Of a stretch of 38,817 nt of DNA, positions 7,182 to 15,559 are shown piece by piece. The notes under the pieces were generated by a model. The model saw nothing but the letters and a program-made list of their open reading frames with translations, was not told the DNA's origin and did not search any database. Each line of letters opens with the position of its first letter. The first letter of the stretch is position 1. Location: positions 1-38,817 of the forward strand of contig JAKFYE010000046.1 in the NCBI GenBank assembly GCA_021731045.1. Direction: 5' to 3'. The translations under genes were made by a program, and so were the position numbers. This stretch comes from Bdellovibrionales bacterium (GTDB taxonomy: Bacteria > Bdellovibrionota > Bdellovibrionia > Bdellovibrionales > JAKFYE01).

Positions 7182-9377
7182 ATGGAAGTCACAACCTCAA
7201 CACAGTCCAAGGGAAGCAATAGCAATATGAAAGACAGCTTGAGAATCAAAAATCTTGGAGACATCTCTTTGATCGAGTGGGATATGCAAGGCGAAAAAGT
7301 AAATAAACTGTCCTCGCCGATGATGACCCGCTTAGAAGAAGTCATAACGGAGTTACGCCAAAGTAAAGCCAAGGCGGTCGTGATGATTTCACGTAAACCG
7401 AAAATTTTTATTGCAGGCGCAGACATCGAAGAAATTAAGGGGCTGACCAAAAAAGAAGAAGCCATTCAAATTGTTTCAATGGGCCAAAGAATTATTAATT
7501 TAATTGAAGATCTTTCGATTCCGGTGATTGTCGCCATTCATGGGGCCTGTATGGGCGGAGGTTGTGAGTTAGCATTGGCCGCAGATTATCGTATCGCGAC
7601 TGACGACCCATCTACGCGAATTGGTCTTCCTGAAACAAAATTGGGAATTATTCCGGGCTTCGGTGGTTGCGTGCGCTTGCCACGCGTGATCGGTTTGCAA
7701 GCTGCACTTGATATTATTCTTGCCGGCAAAGCTGTCGACGGAAAAAAAGCGTTTAAGTTGGGGTTAGTCGATCAGGTAGTACCGGCAGCATTGCTTGAAG
7801 AACAGGCGATGAAAATGGCCAAAGATGTGATCGCAAGTGGAGGCAAAAAACGCCGCAAAAAATTTGAGCCTAAAGGGGCCATGAATATCATTCTCGAAAG
7901 CACATTGGGTCGGGCTGTGGTTCTTTCGAAAGCAAAAAAAATGACTTTGGCTATGACGCGCGGAAATTATCCTGCCCAAATGAAAGCTATCGAAGTGATC
8001 AGCCGTACGTACGGTGTGAGCAATCGTGGTAAAGCTCTCGAAATCGAAGCCAAAGGTTTTGGGGAAGTCGTTGTTACGGATGTGAGTAAAAATTTAATTC
8101 GGTTGTTCTATCTGACCGAAGGAATAAAAAAACAGACGGGAGTTGCGGACCCGAGCGTGAAGCCGCGTGAAATTAAATATGCGGCCGTTTTGGGTGCGGG
8201 CACGATGGGCGGCGGGATCGCGCAGCTTTTTGCCGATAAAGGTATCGATGTTCGTTTAAAGGATATCAATAACGAAGCCATCGCCAAAGGTTTTCAAGCC
8301 GCACGTTCGATTTGGGAAAAAGAACTGAAGAAAAAACGTTTTACACAGTACGAGTTTAATAAAAAAATGGATTTGATTTCGGGCTCAACGACCTACGACG
8401 GTTTTGGAAACTTAGACCTTGTGGTAGAGGCGATTGTCGAAGACATGGGTATCAAAAAGAAAGTTATTGCCGAGACCGCAACAAAACTTAAACCCAACGC
8501 GATCATTGCGACCAACACGAGTTCTCTGAGTGTTACCGAAATGGGCGAAGCGATGCCCAATAAAGCCAACTTTGTCGGTATGCACTTTTTTAATCCCGTA
8601 CATAAAATGCCACTCGTCGAAGTGATTCGTGGTGAGCATACGAGTGATGAGGTGACCGCCACTATTTTTGACGTGAGTAAAAAAGCGGGTAAGTTTCCGG
8701 TAGTGGTAAAAGATGGGCCGGGTTTTTTGGTGAACAGGCTTTTACTTCCGTATTTAAATGAAGCGGTCTACTTGCTCGGCGAAGGGGTTTCGATCGAGAC
8801 GATCGATAAATACTATCTTGATTTTGGTATGCCGATGGGGCCTATGCATTTGATTGACGAAATCGGAATCGACGTCGCCGTGAAGGTTGCTAAAATATTT
8901 CACAAAGCTTTTGGTGAGCGTGCAGAGCCGTCACCGTTAATGCTAAAACTTGTCGACACAAAACGACTTGGTAAGAAAAACGGAAAGGGTTTTTACCTCT
9001 ATGATGAAAGGGGTAAAAAACTGAACGTGGATCAAAGTGTTTATAAAGAAATGGGATTACCTCAGCCCACCAACACTAAGATGACAAGAGAAGAGATCGT
9101 CAATCGCGGAATTTTTGCGATGATTAATGAAGCGGCACGTGCACTTCTTGAAGACAAAATCGTCAATAGTCCTGACGAAGTTGATCTGGCGATGATTATG
9201 GGCACCGGGTTTCCGCCGTTCCGTGGCGGATTGCTTCGTCATGCCGATAGTATTGGGACCGATGTGATTTGTGATGAGCTAGAAGTTTTTGCGACACGAA
9301 TCGGGCCTCGCTTTAAACCCGCACCTCCACTTATGCAACTTGCGAAAAGCAAAAAAAGATTTTACTCGTACACATGA
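7182..9377 (+). CDS. fadJ: Bifunctional enoyl-CoA hydratase / 3-hydroxyacyl-CoA dehydrogenase
   Basis: Alpha subunit of the beta-oxidation complex, 731 residues. The N-terminal crotonase domain (about 25-300) has the oxyanion-hole loops KIFIAGADIEEI and HGACMGGGCELALAADYR plus the catalytic Glu region LPETKLGIIPGFGG. The dehydrogenase domain starts near 330 with the NAD-binding fold AAVLGAGTMGGGIAQLFADKG and contains HFFNPVHKMPLVEV with the catalytic His. The C-terminal helical domains include GPGFLVNRLLLPYLNEA. The ATG at 7182 uses AAAGGTG inside the fadI end as its ribosome-binding site. A second in-frame ATG at 7227 is also possible and would drop a Ser/Thr/Gln-rich leader. The stop overlaps the next gene (ATGA). 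Confidence 0.94.
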   Translation: MEVTTSTQSKGSNSNMKDSLRIKNLGDISLIEWDMQGEKVNKLSSPMMTRLEEVITELRQSKAKAVVMISRKPKIFIAGADIEEIKGLTKKEEAIQIVSMGQRIINLIEDLSIPVIVAIHGACMGGGCELALAADYRIATDDPSTRIGLPETKLGIIPGFGGCVRLPRVIGLQAALDIILAGKAVDGKKAFKLGLVDQVVPAALLEEQAMKMAKDVIASGGKKRRKKFEPKGAMNIILESTLGRAVVLSKAKKMTLAMTRGNYPAQMKAIEVISRTYGVSNRGKALEIEAKGFGEVVVTDVSKNLIRLFYLTEGIKKQTGVADPSVKPREIKYAAVLGAGTMGGGIAQLFADKGIDVRLKDINNEAIAKGFQAARSIWEKELKKKRFTQYEFNKKMDLISGSTTYDGFGNLDLVVEAIVEDMGIKKKVIAETATKLKPNAIIATNTSSLSVTEMGEAMPNKANFVGMHFFNPVHKMPLVEVIRGEHTSDEVTATIFDVSKKAGKFPVVVKDGPGFLVNRLLLPYLNEAVYLLGEGVSIETIDKYYLDFGMPMGPMHLIDEIGIDVAVKVAKIFHKAFGERAEPSPLMLKLVDTKRLGKKNGKGFYLYDERGKKLNVDQSVYKEMGLPQPTNTKMTREEIVNRGIFAMINEAARALLEDKIVNSPDEVDLAMIMGTGFPPFRGGLLRHADSIGTDVICDELEVFATRIGPRFKPAPPLMQLAKSKKRFYSYT

Positions 9378-10123
9378 GTTTATCCAGCTTATCACCAGGT
9401 CAGGAAGTTTATTTAAAGGAGTTCGGTCGTTGCATCGAACTCCTGCGCTCACAAAAAAATACTTTTGAAATAATTTGTAAAAAAATTTTTGAAAGTTTGT
9501 GTGCCGACGGTGTGGTTCACGTTTTTGGATCTGGCCATTCACATTCATTTGCCGAAGAGATGTTTCATCGCGCCGGGGGACTCGTTCCGGTCAATGCACT
9601 TTTAGAAGAATATCTAATGCCTCATGCGGGACCTTCGCAAGTGGGGCCTTTGGAGAGACTTTCAGGAATTGGCGCCATTATTTTTAGTAAATACGATTTA
9701 AGAAAAGGTGAGGTTCTTCTGCTTGCGTCAAACTCGGGCATTAACGCTGCCACCGTTGAACTTGCAGAAAAGGCAAAGCAGACCGGGCTGATCACGGTGG
9801 GAATCACTTCGCTAACCCATTCCAAGGGAGTTCCGGCGCGCTCTGGCAAAAAACTTTATGAGGTTGTTGATCACTGCATTGACACGGGCACACCTGTGGG
9901 TGATGCGTGCGTACCGCTGAAAGGTTTGCCTGTAAATGTAGCACCTTTGTCAGGGGCGCTCACACTTTTAATCGGCGAATTAATAACGGTGCGAGTCGCA
10001 GAAATTTTTTCTGAAAACAATCTTCAGGCGCCTATTTATCAGAGTGCAAACACGCCTGGCGGGGACGAGCGTAACAAAGTGCTGGAAGCAAAGTATCGCG
10101 CACGCATACGTCATTTGCGCTAA
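9374..10123 (+). CDS. SIS-domain protein (UPF0309-like)
   Basis: A 249-residue single-SIS-domain protein of the type that binds phosphosugars. GSGHSHSFAEEM (52-63) and LLASNSGINAATVELAEKAK (~117-136) are the two sugar-phosphate-binding segments. Conserved features of the UPF0309 group are the EEYLMPHAGPSQVG segment and the C-terminal SANTPGGDERN. The exact reaction is not known. Isomerase, etherase-like or regulatory roles are all possible. The start ATG overlaps the fadJ stop by 4 bases (ATGA), so it is coupled to beta-oxidation genes, an unexpected partner for a sugar-phosphate protein. Confidence 0.82.
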   Translation: MSLSSLSPGQEVYLKEFGRCIELLRSQKNTFEIICKKIFESLCADGVVHVFGSGHSHSFAEEMFHRAGGLVPVNALLEEYLMPHAGPSQVGPLERLSGIGAIIFSKYDLRKGEVLLLASNSGINAATVELAEKAKQTGLITVGITSLTHSKGVPARSGKKLYEVVDHCIDTGTPVGDACVPLKGLPVNVAPLSGALTLLIGELITVRVAEIFSENNLQAPIYQSANTPGGDERNKVLEAKYRARIRHLR

Positions 10124-10532
10124 TCTGCGTTCTGACACGAACCCAATTTAAGAATCTGAAATACTCTAAGACTGTTTGTTAAGCAGTGGATACGATTCAG
10201 TGGATAATAAGCAGAAGTGATTTGCCTACAAAGATATAATTATCAGGCATGTTCTTTGAGTCGATCATTCTCATTTTATTTATAAAATTCTCTTGATAAT
10301 TACTCATAAAATTTGAAGACTAACTGAGGACGCGAGCTGGACTTCGGTCTGGATTGCGAAAGTGTTTTTTGTTTCTGTCAGATTTTTTAAGTCACTGAAC
10401 ATAAAAAGCACGATTAACCGAACGCACTTTGAGGGGAGTCATGGCTGGGGTTATTTTGGGAAACGTTCAAAGTAAGTTTAAGAATTAAATTTAAAGTGAT
10501 TAAAAACAACGCATAAGGAGCGAGGTATTCAA
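10124..10532 (+). other. 409-base intergenic region before the motor operon
   Basis: AT-rich spacer likely to hold the promoter of the downstream operon. A perfect TATAAT lies at 10235-10240 but has no convincing -35. TTGATA occurs at 10293-10298 without a good -10. A tiny GGAC-TTCG-GTCT hairpin is visible near 10338-10350. A short open frame with a strong ribosome-binding site begins at 10441. No clear terminator for the upstream SIS gene was found. Confidence 0.4.
10441..10488 (+). CDS. Possible 15-residue leader peptide
   Basis: MAGVILGNVQSKFKN and a stop, preceded by a strong GAGGGGAG Shine-Dalgarno 3 bases before the ATG. It ends 44 bases before the TolQ-like gene. It could be a translated leader or a fortuitous short frame. 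The main argument is the ribosome-binding site. Confidence 0.25.
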   Translation: MAGVILGNVQSKFKN

Positions 10533-11234
10533 ATGGAAATGTTAGGTTCGGTAGCAAAGGCCTTCAGTGAAGGTGGAAGTTGGATGTACGCAATTCTAGG
10601 TATGCAAATATTTACAATCGCGATCATCATCGAAAGAGTGGTGACGCTTTTTTTAAAACGACAAGCCAATCAAAAAGACTTGGCGCTCTCTTTTGAAAAA
10701 GACATTCGCCGTGGAGACATCGAAGCTGTTATTGAAAACTCACAAAAATTAGAAGCAAAAAATCCTGTCGCGCGTGCAATTGCTGCCGGTGCAAAGGCCG
10801 CTTTTAATCTTGGTGGTCAAAACGAAATTCAAGGAAAGATGGACGAAGTCTTGCTTGAAGAAAATTCGGTTATAGAAAAACGCACTGGTTTCTTGGCAAT
10901 GTTAGGTAACGTGGCTACACTCACGGGACTCCTCGGAACAATTACGGGAATGATCCGCTCGTTTGCGGCGGTCAGTATGGCAAACCCTTCAGAAAAAGCC
11001 ACTGCACTTTCAGCAGGGATTTCAGAAGCAATGAACTGTACGGCTTACGGTCTGATCGTGGCGATTCCAGCACTTGTGGCGTACGCGATTATTCAAAACC
11101 GCGCGACGATCTTAGAAGAAGATTTAAATCAAGGTGCTCTTAAGGTGTTTAACTGGTTGAGCTACTCTTACGAATCTGTTCCAGCTCGTCCAGCACGTAA
11201 AGAAACTCGCGGAGAGGCATCGCTTAGTAATTAA
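10533..11234 (+). CDS. MotA/TolQ/ExbB proton-channel protein (AglR-like motor subunit)
   Basis: Inner-membrane subunit of a proton-driven motor, 233 residues. A first hydrophobic segment lies at about 18-38, followed by a cytoplasmic loop of ~85 residues. Two further segments are GNVATLTGLLGTITGMIRSF (~126-145) and TAYGLIVAIPALVAYAII (~171-188), the family core where the channel forms with TolR/ExbD helices. A ribosome-binding site (AAGGAG) precedes the ATG. It is first in an operon with two ExbD/TolR proteins, as in the Myxococcus AglR-AglQ-AglS gliding motor. AglR is inferred from the neighbours; the sequence alone says TolQ/ExbB/MotA family. Confidence 0.9.
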   Translation: MEMLGSVAKAFSEGGSWMYAILGMQIFTIAIIIERVVTLFLKRQANQKDLALSFEKDIRRGDIEAVIENSQKLEAKNPVARAIAAGAKAAFNLGGQNEIQGKMDEVLLEENSVIEKRTGFLAMLGNVATLTGLLGTITGMIRSFAAVSMANPSEKATALSAGISEAMNCTAYGLIVAIPALVAYAIIQNRATILEEDLNQGALKVFNWLSYSYESVPARPARKETRGEASLSN

Positions 11235-11254
11235 TTTTTTTTAGAGGGGAATAT

Positions 11255-11740
11255 ATGGCTGGCGCATCAGTCTCAACAACAAAAGGCAGCAAAAAGAAGA
11301 GTCTTGATTTTGATATCAACCTCGTGCCTTTTATCGATCTCCTTTCGGTCTGCATATCGTTTCTTCTTATGACCGCGATTCGGTTTGAAATTGGTAGTAT
11401 GGATGTCAAACAAGCGGTCGGCGGGCAATCTCAGGCTGAAACTAAGAAAGTTCCAGCGGTATGGGCGAAGATGCAAGATTCCGGTGTGATTGAACTTGAA
11501 TTGCAAGATGCACCACCATCTGTTTCAAAACAACTTGGTCGAATAAAAATTGCCGCCAAAGAAGGCAAGGCTGACTTCGAAGTCCTAAAAACAAGCTTGA
11601 ATACCTTGCGGGACGCGATGCCAGATCTTTCTACGGCGTTAGTGATGCCGACCGAAAATACAAAATATGAAGATGTGATTGATATTATGGATAACCTTAA
11701 GGCGGGCGGCCTCACGAGCCTTGGGGTTTCACCATTATAA
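11255..11740 (+). CDS. ExbD/TolR-family protein 1
   Basis: A 161-residue single-pass protein. A short basic cytoplasmic start (TTKGSKKKSLDF) leads to one helix, LVPFIDLLSVCISFLLMTA (~24-42). Its Asp is the conserved proton-carrying residue of TolR/ExbD. The rest is a periplasmic domain ending in a typical NLKAGGLTSLGVSPL strand. AGAGGGG precedes the start. With the TolQ-like protein upstream and a second TolR downstream it matches a motor with two TolR-like subunits (AglQ/AglS in Myxococcus). Confidence 0.88.
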   Translation: MAGASVSTTKGSKKKSLDFDINLVPFIDLLSVCISFLLMTAIRFEIGSMDVKQAVGGQSQAETKKVPAVWAKMQDSGVIELELQDAPPSVSKQLGRIKIAAKEGKADFEVLKTSLNTLRDAMPDLSTALVMPTENTKYEDVIDIMDNLKAGGLTSLGVSPL

Positions 11741-11752
11741 AAGGGATTTAAA

Positions 11753-12256
11753 ATGGTAACTAAAAGTGTTTTAACTGCAACGGCTCTTGAAAGTCCTTTA
11801 CTTTCTGTGTCTCCGATTAATCCCAAAGGACATGGATCTTACGGAAGAGAAATTTCGGCGCCGCTTATGCTCACGTCTCTGGTTGATGCCTTTTCGATTC
11901 TCGTTATCTATCTTTTGATGCACTTTTCGGCCTCGGGCGAAATTTTGATGGTAAGCAAAGATACCGAACTTCCAAAAGCGGCCAATACCGCAGATTTAAT
12001 TCGAGATACGATTATTAAAATTGAAGACGGTCGTTATTTTGTTGAAGAGCAAGAAGTGACCGCGGATGGACTTGTTGGCAAACTTTTGGAGCTACGTCAG
12101 ACGTTTACGAAGGATCGACCGGGCGAAGAGTTTCCTGATAAAATTATTATTCAGGCCGATCGTCGCACTCCATATAAAATTTTAAATAGCATTGTACAGG
12201 CAGGGGCTCAGACAGGTTACAGCGAAATTAAATTTGCGGTGATTTCGAAGAGATAA
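11753..12256 (+). CDS. ExbD/TolR-family protein 2
   Basis: 167 residues. The N-terminal ~40 residues are polar. One transmembrane helix follows, LMLTSLVDAFSILVIYLLMH (~37-56), again with the single in-membrane Asp, and then a periplasmic ExbD-like domain (KIIIQADRRTPYKILNSIVQ, then GYSEIKFAVI). It differs clearly from the first TolR-like protein, so the two are not a recent duplication. It is a probable second stator subunit of the same motor. The gene starts 12 bases after the previous stop. Confidence 0.88.
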   Translation: MVTKSVLTATALESPLLSVSPINPKGHGSYGREISAPLMLTSLVDAFSILVIYLLMHFSASGEILMVSKDTELPKAANTADLIRDTIIKIEDGRYFVEEQEVTADGLVGKLLELRQTFTKDRPGEEFPDKIIIQADRRTPYKILNSIVQAGAQTGYSEIKFAVISKR

Positions 12257-12320
12257 AGTGCGGTTGAGATTCGATCAAGATGAAGTTGATCGGGGACATA
12301 TTAAGGACGCAAGGGGATAA

Positions 12321-15305
12321 ATGAAGACCAAAGTTCAAACTATAATAGTCGGGTTAGTCATAATATTCGCGTTCTGTACAGGCGGGCACTTGGCTCAGAG
12401 TGCTAGTATGGATGCAGAATCTCGAAATTTGCTTATTAGTAAATTTGAAAAAGTACTTTTAAATCTTTCTCCAAGTGATCCGGCCTATACGGGTGTTTGT
12501 TTAAGAGTCGCCGATTTATTATCAGAGCGAGCTCGCGCAGATGCTATGACGGAACTTGAAAAGGGATGTCTTGAGTGCAATGCCGGAGTGAAGGATCGCA
12601 AGGCGGCTCTAAAACTCTATGAAAGCGTGATCACTAAAGTTCCTGAAGAGTCTCAAGGTAAAATTATTTTTCAAATTGGGCATCTTAATGAAATGTTGGG
12701 CCAACCTCAAAAAGCAGAAGCGATTTATTTAAAGATTGTTAAGGACAATAAATCAAAATCTTTAGTAGCAGAATCGCGTGCCGCTTTAGGAGAGATGTAT
12801 TTTAAACAACGACGATTTCCTCAGGCGCGTGAGCAATTCGAAAATGCGCGTAAAAATGAACTTGGTCAGCAGGGGCTAGCCGCATACCGAATCGCATGGT
12901 GTCTATTTAATGAAGGTAAAATTGCCGAAGGCGCGTCAGAGATCAAACGTATTTTAAAATCTCCGCAGTTGCTCACTCGCACGGGAACTTCGGGTGTGGT
13001 GTCCGTGGATAAACAATTTCAAGATGAAGTCTCACGAGATTACGCAACATTTCTGGGTCGAATGGGCCCGTCTGCTTCTGATATTAAAGATCTTTATGAA
13101 TTAAGTCCTGAAAACTCTCGCCTCGAGCATGTCGAATTTTTAGCCACTGAGCTTGAACGCACAGGATCTAAAGACAAAGCCATTCAAGTTTGGCAGTTTG
13201 CCCAGGATCGTCAAACTCAACCGCGCAATCGTCTTGAAGGCAGCGTTCGTTTGTCTCAACTCTATATGGAGTCCAATAAGCACTCTGAGGCCACGCGCGA
13301 ATACGAAAAGTCACTCGCGCTTTGGAATCAAGTTCAGTGCGACCAATCATGTGCAGAATTAAAATCGCGCATGAGAAAATTTGTAATCGACTGGAACCGC
13401 TTAACAAAAAAATCATTAACCGCCGAGGTTCTTCAGGCTTACGAAAATTATCTCTCTGTATTTAAAGACGATACCGAAATGATGTACTGGGGTGCTCAAG
13501 TTGCCTACGAACTCAAAAACTATCCAAAGGCATTAGAGCTCTACCAAAACTTTGTCGTGACGAGCTCTTCAAAGCTGGCCGTCGCTAAAGGAAAAGAAAA
13601 ACAAGATCTTGAAACCAACATCGAAAACGCGCTTTTAAGCGAGATCGAAGTGGCTGAACTTTCGAAAGATCCTGAAGTTCAAGCAACCGTCTATGATCGG
13701 TATTTGAAATTTACTCCAAAAAGCAAAAAAAGAGTCGAAGTTCAGTATCAAAAAGCGCACTTAATTTACAAACAAGAGAAATTTGAGGATGCCGCTCATC
13801 AGCTTCGTGTGGTTGCGCTCCTTCCGACTAAAGATTCTGAAGCCGTTCGCGCACAAGCTGCAGATCTGGCCTTAGATGCCCTCGCGCTTTTGAAAGACGA
13901 TGCTCGACTTGAAAGCTGGTCAAAAGAATTTGCAAATAAATTCCCATCAAAACGAGCGGAGTTTCTGGCGATTACACGAAAATCTGTTCTTAATCAGTCG
14001 GCCCAGTCCGGAAATCAAAATGCGGACTCCTCTTGGGCTGTTCTCGCACGTGCGGACTTAACAGGTGCTGATGATGCGGACAAAATTATCTATTTTAAAA
14101 ATAAACTAATTTTAGCTGAAAAACTTGGAAAGTACGCTGAGGCCCGAAATGCGGCCGAAGCGCTTTTAAAAATTCCAACACTTAAAGTCGCAGACCATGA
14201 GTTTGCACTTGCTAAAAAGTCTTGGTTTGCCGAACTAGCTCTAGATTTTAATACGGCCTATACGTCGAATCAAAAAATGAAGCTTCCGGAGCTTAAGCCA
14301 GAAGAGCGCACTTTGCGTTTGGCCATGTTTGCTGAGTTGGCAGATCAAAACCCGCGCTCGTATTATGAAGATTACGTACGCACGACGTCTAATAAAGAAA
14401 ATGCAAAATTGGTGGCCGCACGTCTGGTGCGCGAATCGAAAACTCCTTTGATCGAAATTTCCAAGTTTGAGAAAGTTTTAAAAGAAGATCCCATTCTGCT
14501 TACGGAGCTTTATCTTGAGACTTTCGCGAAAACAAAAGACGTAAAAATTATTCCAATGGTAACTAAAAATAAAAATTTGATCCAAACTCCTGCGGGTAAA
14601 GAGTTTATCCGCCTCAGTTTACTTTCAGAAATTCAGCCTTTGGGAGCTGAATTATCTAAGATGGCAATTGGAACAAAAACACAGCGTGAAATTTCAACCG
14701 GCATTAAGAAACGTGTCGCAGGAATTGAAAAATTAGAAGCGGTTCTAGGACGGACCTTAGAATCTGCCGATTGGATTGCTCAGGTGGTAGGGCTTTCGAC
14801 GTTAAGTCGCGAGATCGAACGTTTTTACGGCGAAATTATCGCTTTGCCAGTTCCAGCAGGGCTCACGCCTGAAGAAGAAGGGCAATATTTGCAGCTGTTG
14901 TCTCAGCAGGCGAATCCTTACCAAGTTAAGGCGGCAGATATTAAAGCGAAGCTCAGTGAATTTTGGTCGGGCGGGCAAGTAAAAAAGGTGCTCGAGGATT
15001 ATTCAAACTTAACCGCGGAGTTGAGAACGATTTATGCAGGACAACTGGCTTCGGTTCAAACTTTTGCGCCGGATTCAGAAAAATCTCGAATTGAATCGGC
15101 TTTAAAATCGGCTGAACCCGGCGCGAAGAACATGCCGACTATCGCCGAAGTCGAAGCCGCGCGAAATCTTGTGCGCAGCCATCCGATGAACACGGATCAC
15201 TTATTAAAGCTTAGCAAATTAGAAAAGAAAATGGGACGCACAACAATGGCTTCTTATCTTGAGGCGCGTGCGCAAAAATCAAATAGTTCGTCGGAGGAAA
15301 AGTAA
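12321..15305 (+). CDS. Large secreted TPR-repeat protein (GltD/GltE-like)
   Basis: 994 residues. A signal peptide (basic MKTKVQ, hydrophobic IIVGLVIIFAFCTG, cleavage near AQSA) sends it to the periplasm. The remainder is helical and rich in tetratricopeptide-like repeats, for example around 125-200 (QIGHLNEMLGQPQKAEAIYLKI in outline, then ALGEMYFKQRRFPQAREQFE) and 390-420. Such proteins act as scaffolds. In gliding machineries TPR proteins link inner- and outer-membrane parts. A strong AAGGGG site precedes the ATG. The stop is followed directly by the next ATG with no gap. No enzymatic motif was seen. The tie to Glt proteins rests on context. Confidence 0.82.
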   Translation: MKTKVQTIIVGLVIIFAFCTGGHLAQSASMDAESRNLLISKFEKVLLNLSPSDPAYTGVCLRVADLLSERARADAMTELEKGCLECNAGVKDRKAALKLYESVITKVPEESQGKIIFQIGHLNEMLGQPQKAEAIYLKIVKDNKSKSLVAESRAALGEMYFKQRRFPQAREQFENARKNELGQQGLAAYRIAWCLFNEGKIAEGASEIKRILKSPQLLTRTGTSGVVSVDKQFQDEVSRDYATFLGRMGPSASDIKDLYELSPENSRLEHVEFLATELERTGSKDKAIQVWQFAQDRQTQPRNRLEGSVRLSQLYMESNKHSEATREYEKSLALWNQVQCDQSCAELKSRMRKFVIDWNRLTKKSLTAEVLQAYENYLSVFKDDTEMMYWGAQVAYELKNYPKALELYQNFVVTSSSKLAVAKGKEKQDLETNIENALLSEIEVAELSKDPEVQATVYDRYLKFTPKSKKRVEVQYQKAHLIYKQEKFEDAAHQLRVVALLPTKDSEAVRAQAADLALDALALLKDDARLESWSKEFANKFPSKRAEFLAITRKSVLNQSAQSGNQNADSSWAVLARADLTGADDADKIIYFKNKLILAEKLGKYAEARNAAEALLKIPTLKVADHEFALAKKSWFAELALDFNTAYTSNQKMKLPELKPEERTLRLAMFAELADQNPRSYYEDYVRTTSNKENAKLVAARLVRESKTPLIEISKFEKVLKEDPILLTELYLETFAKTKDVKIIPMVTKNKNLIQTPAGKEFIRLSLLSEIQPLGAELSKMAIGTKTQREISTGIKKRVAGIEKLEAVLGRTLESADWIAQVVGLSTLSREIERFYGEIIALPVPAGLTPEEEGQYLQLLSQQANPYQVKAADIKAKLSEFWSGGQVKKVLEDYSNLTAELRTIYAGQLASVQTFAPDSEKSRIESALKSAEPGAKNMPTIAEVEAARNLVRSHPMNTDHLLKLSKLEKKMGRTTMASYLEARAQKSNSSSEEK

Positions 15306-15542
15306 ATGAGTAAAATCATCGCGTTTATCATTTTAAGTATGAGTAGCGTTGCGGCTTTTGCGGCTCCTGAAAGTAAGAAACTCGACACCAATGTGAGTTT
15401 TGACGACCTATTGATTCAAGGAAAGTATCAGTTTTCAGATGAGTCTGTAATTACAGTGGAGCAGGATAAAGTGCTCGATTCGTTACTAGGAGTTCGTAAA
15501 GATTTTAAAGATCGTATTTATCGTTCGGCTGCGAAACACTAA
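15306..15542 (+). CDS. Small secreted protein of the motor operon
   Basis: 78 residues with a clear signal peptide (MSKIIAFIILSMSSVAAFAA, cleavage after about 20). The mature part is ~58 residues: VSFDDLLIQGKYQFSDES, then an acidic stretch, then LLGVRKDFKDRIYRSA. No known domain was recognised. It begins immediately after the stop of the TPR gene and is followed 17 bases later by the TonB-like gene, so it is a genuine operon member. It is probably a periplasmic accessory of the machine. Confidence 0.75.
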   Translation: MSKIIAFIILSMSSVAAFAAPESKKLDTNVSFDDLLIQGKYQFSDESVITVEQDKVLDSLLGVRKDFKDRIYRSAAKH

Positions 15543-15559
15543 CCATTGAGAGAGTGATT

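Noticed and set aside
10235..10240. Perfect TATAAT as promoter of the motor operon
   Set aside because: No -35 hexamer at 16-18 bases and no extended -10 TG. The motif is expected by chance in such AT-rich sequence, so it is mentioned only in the intergenic entry.
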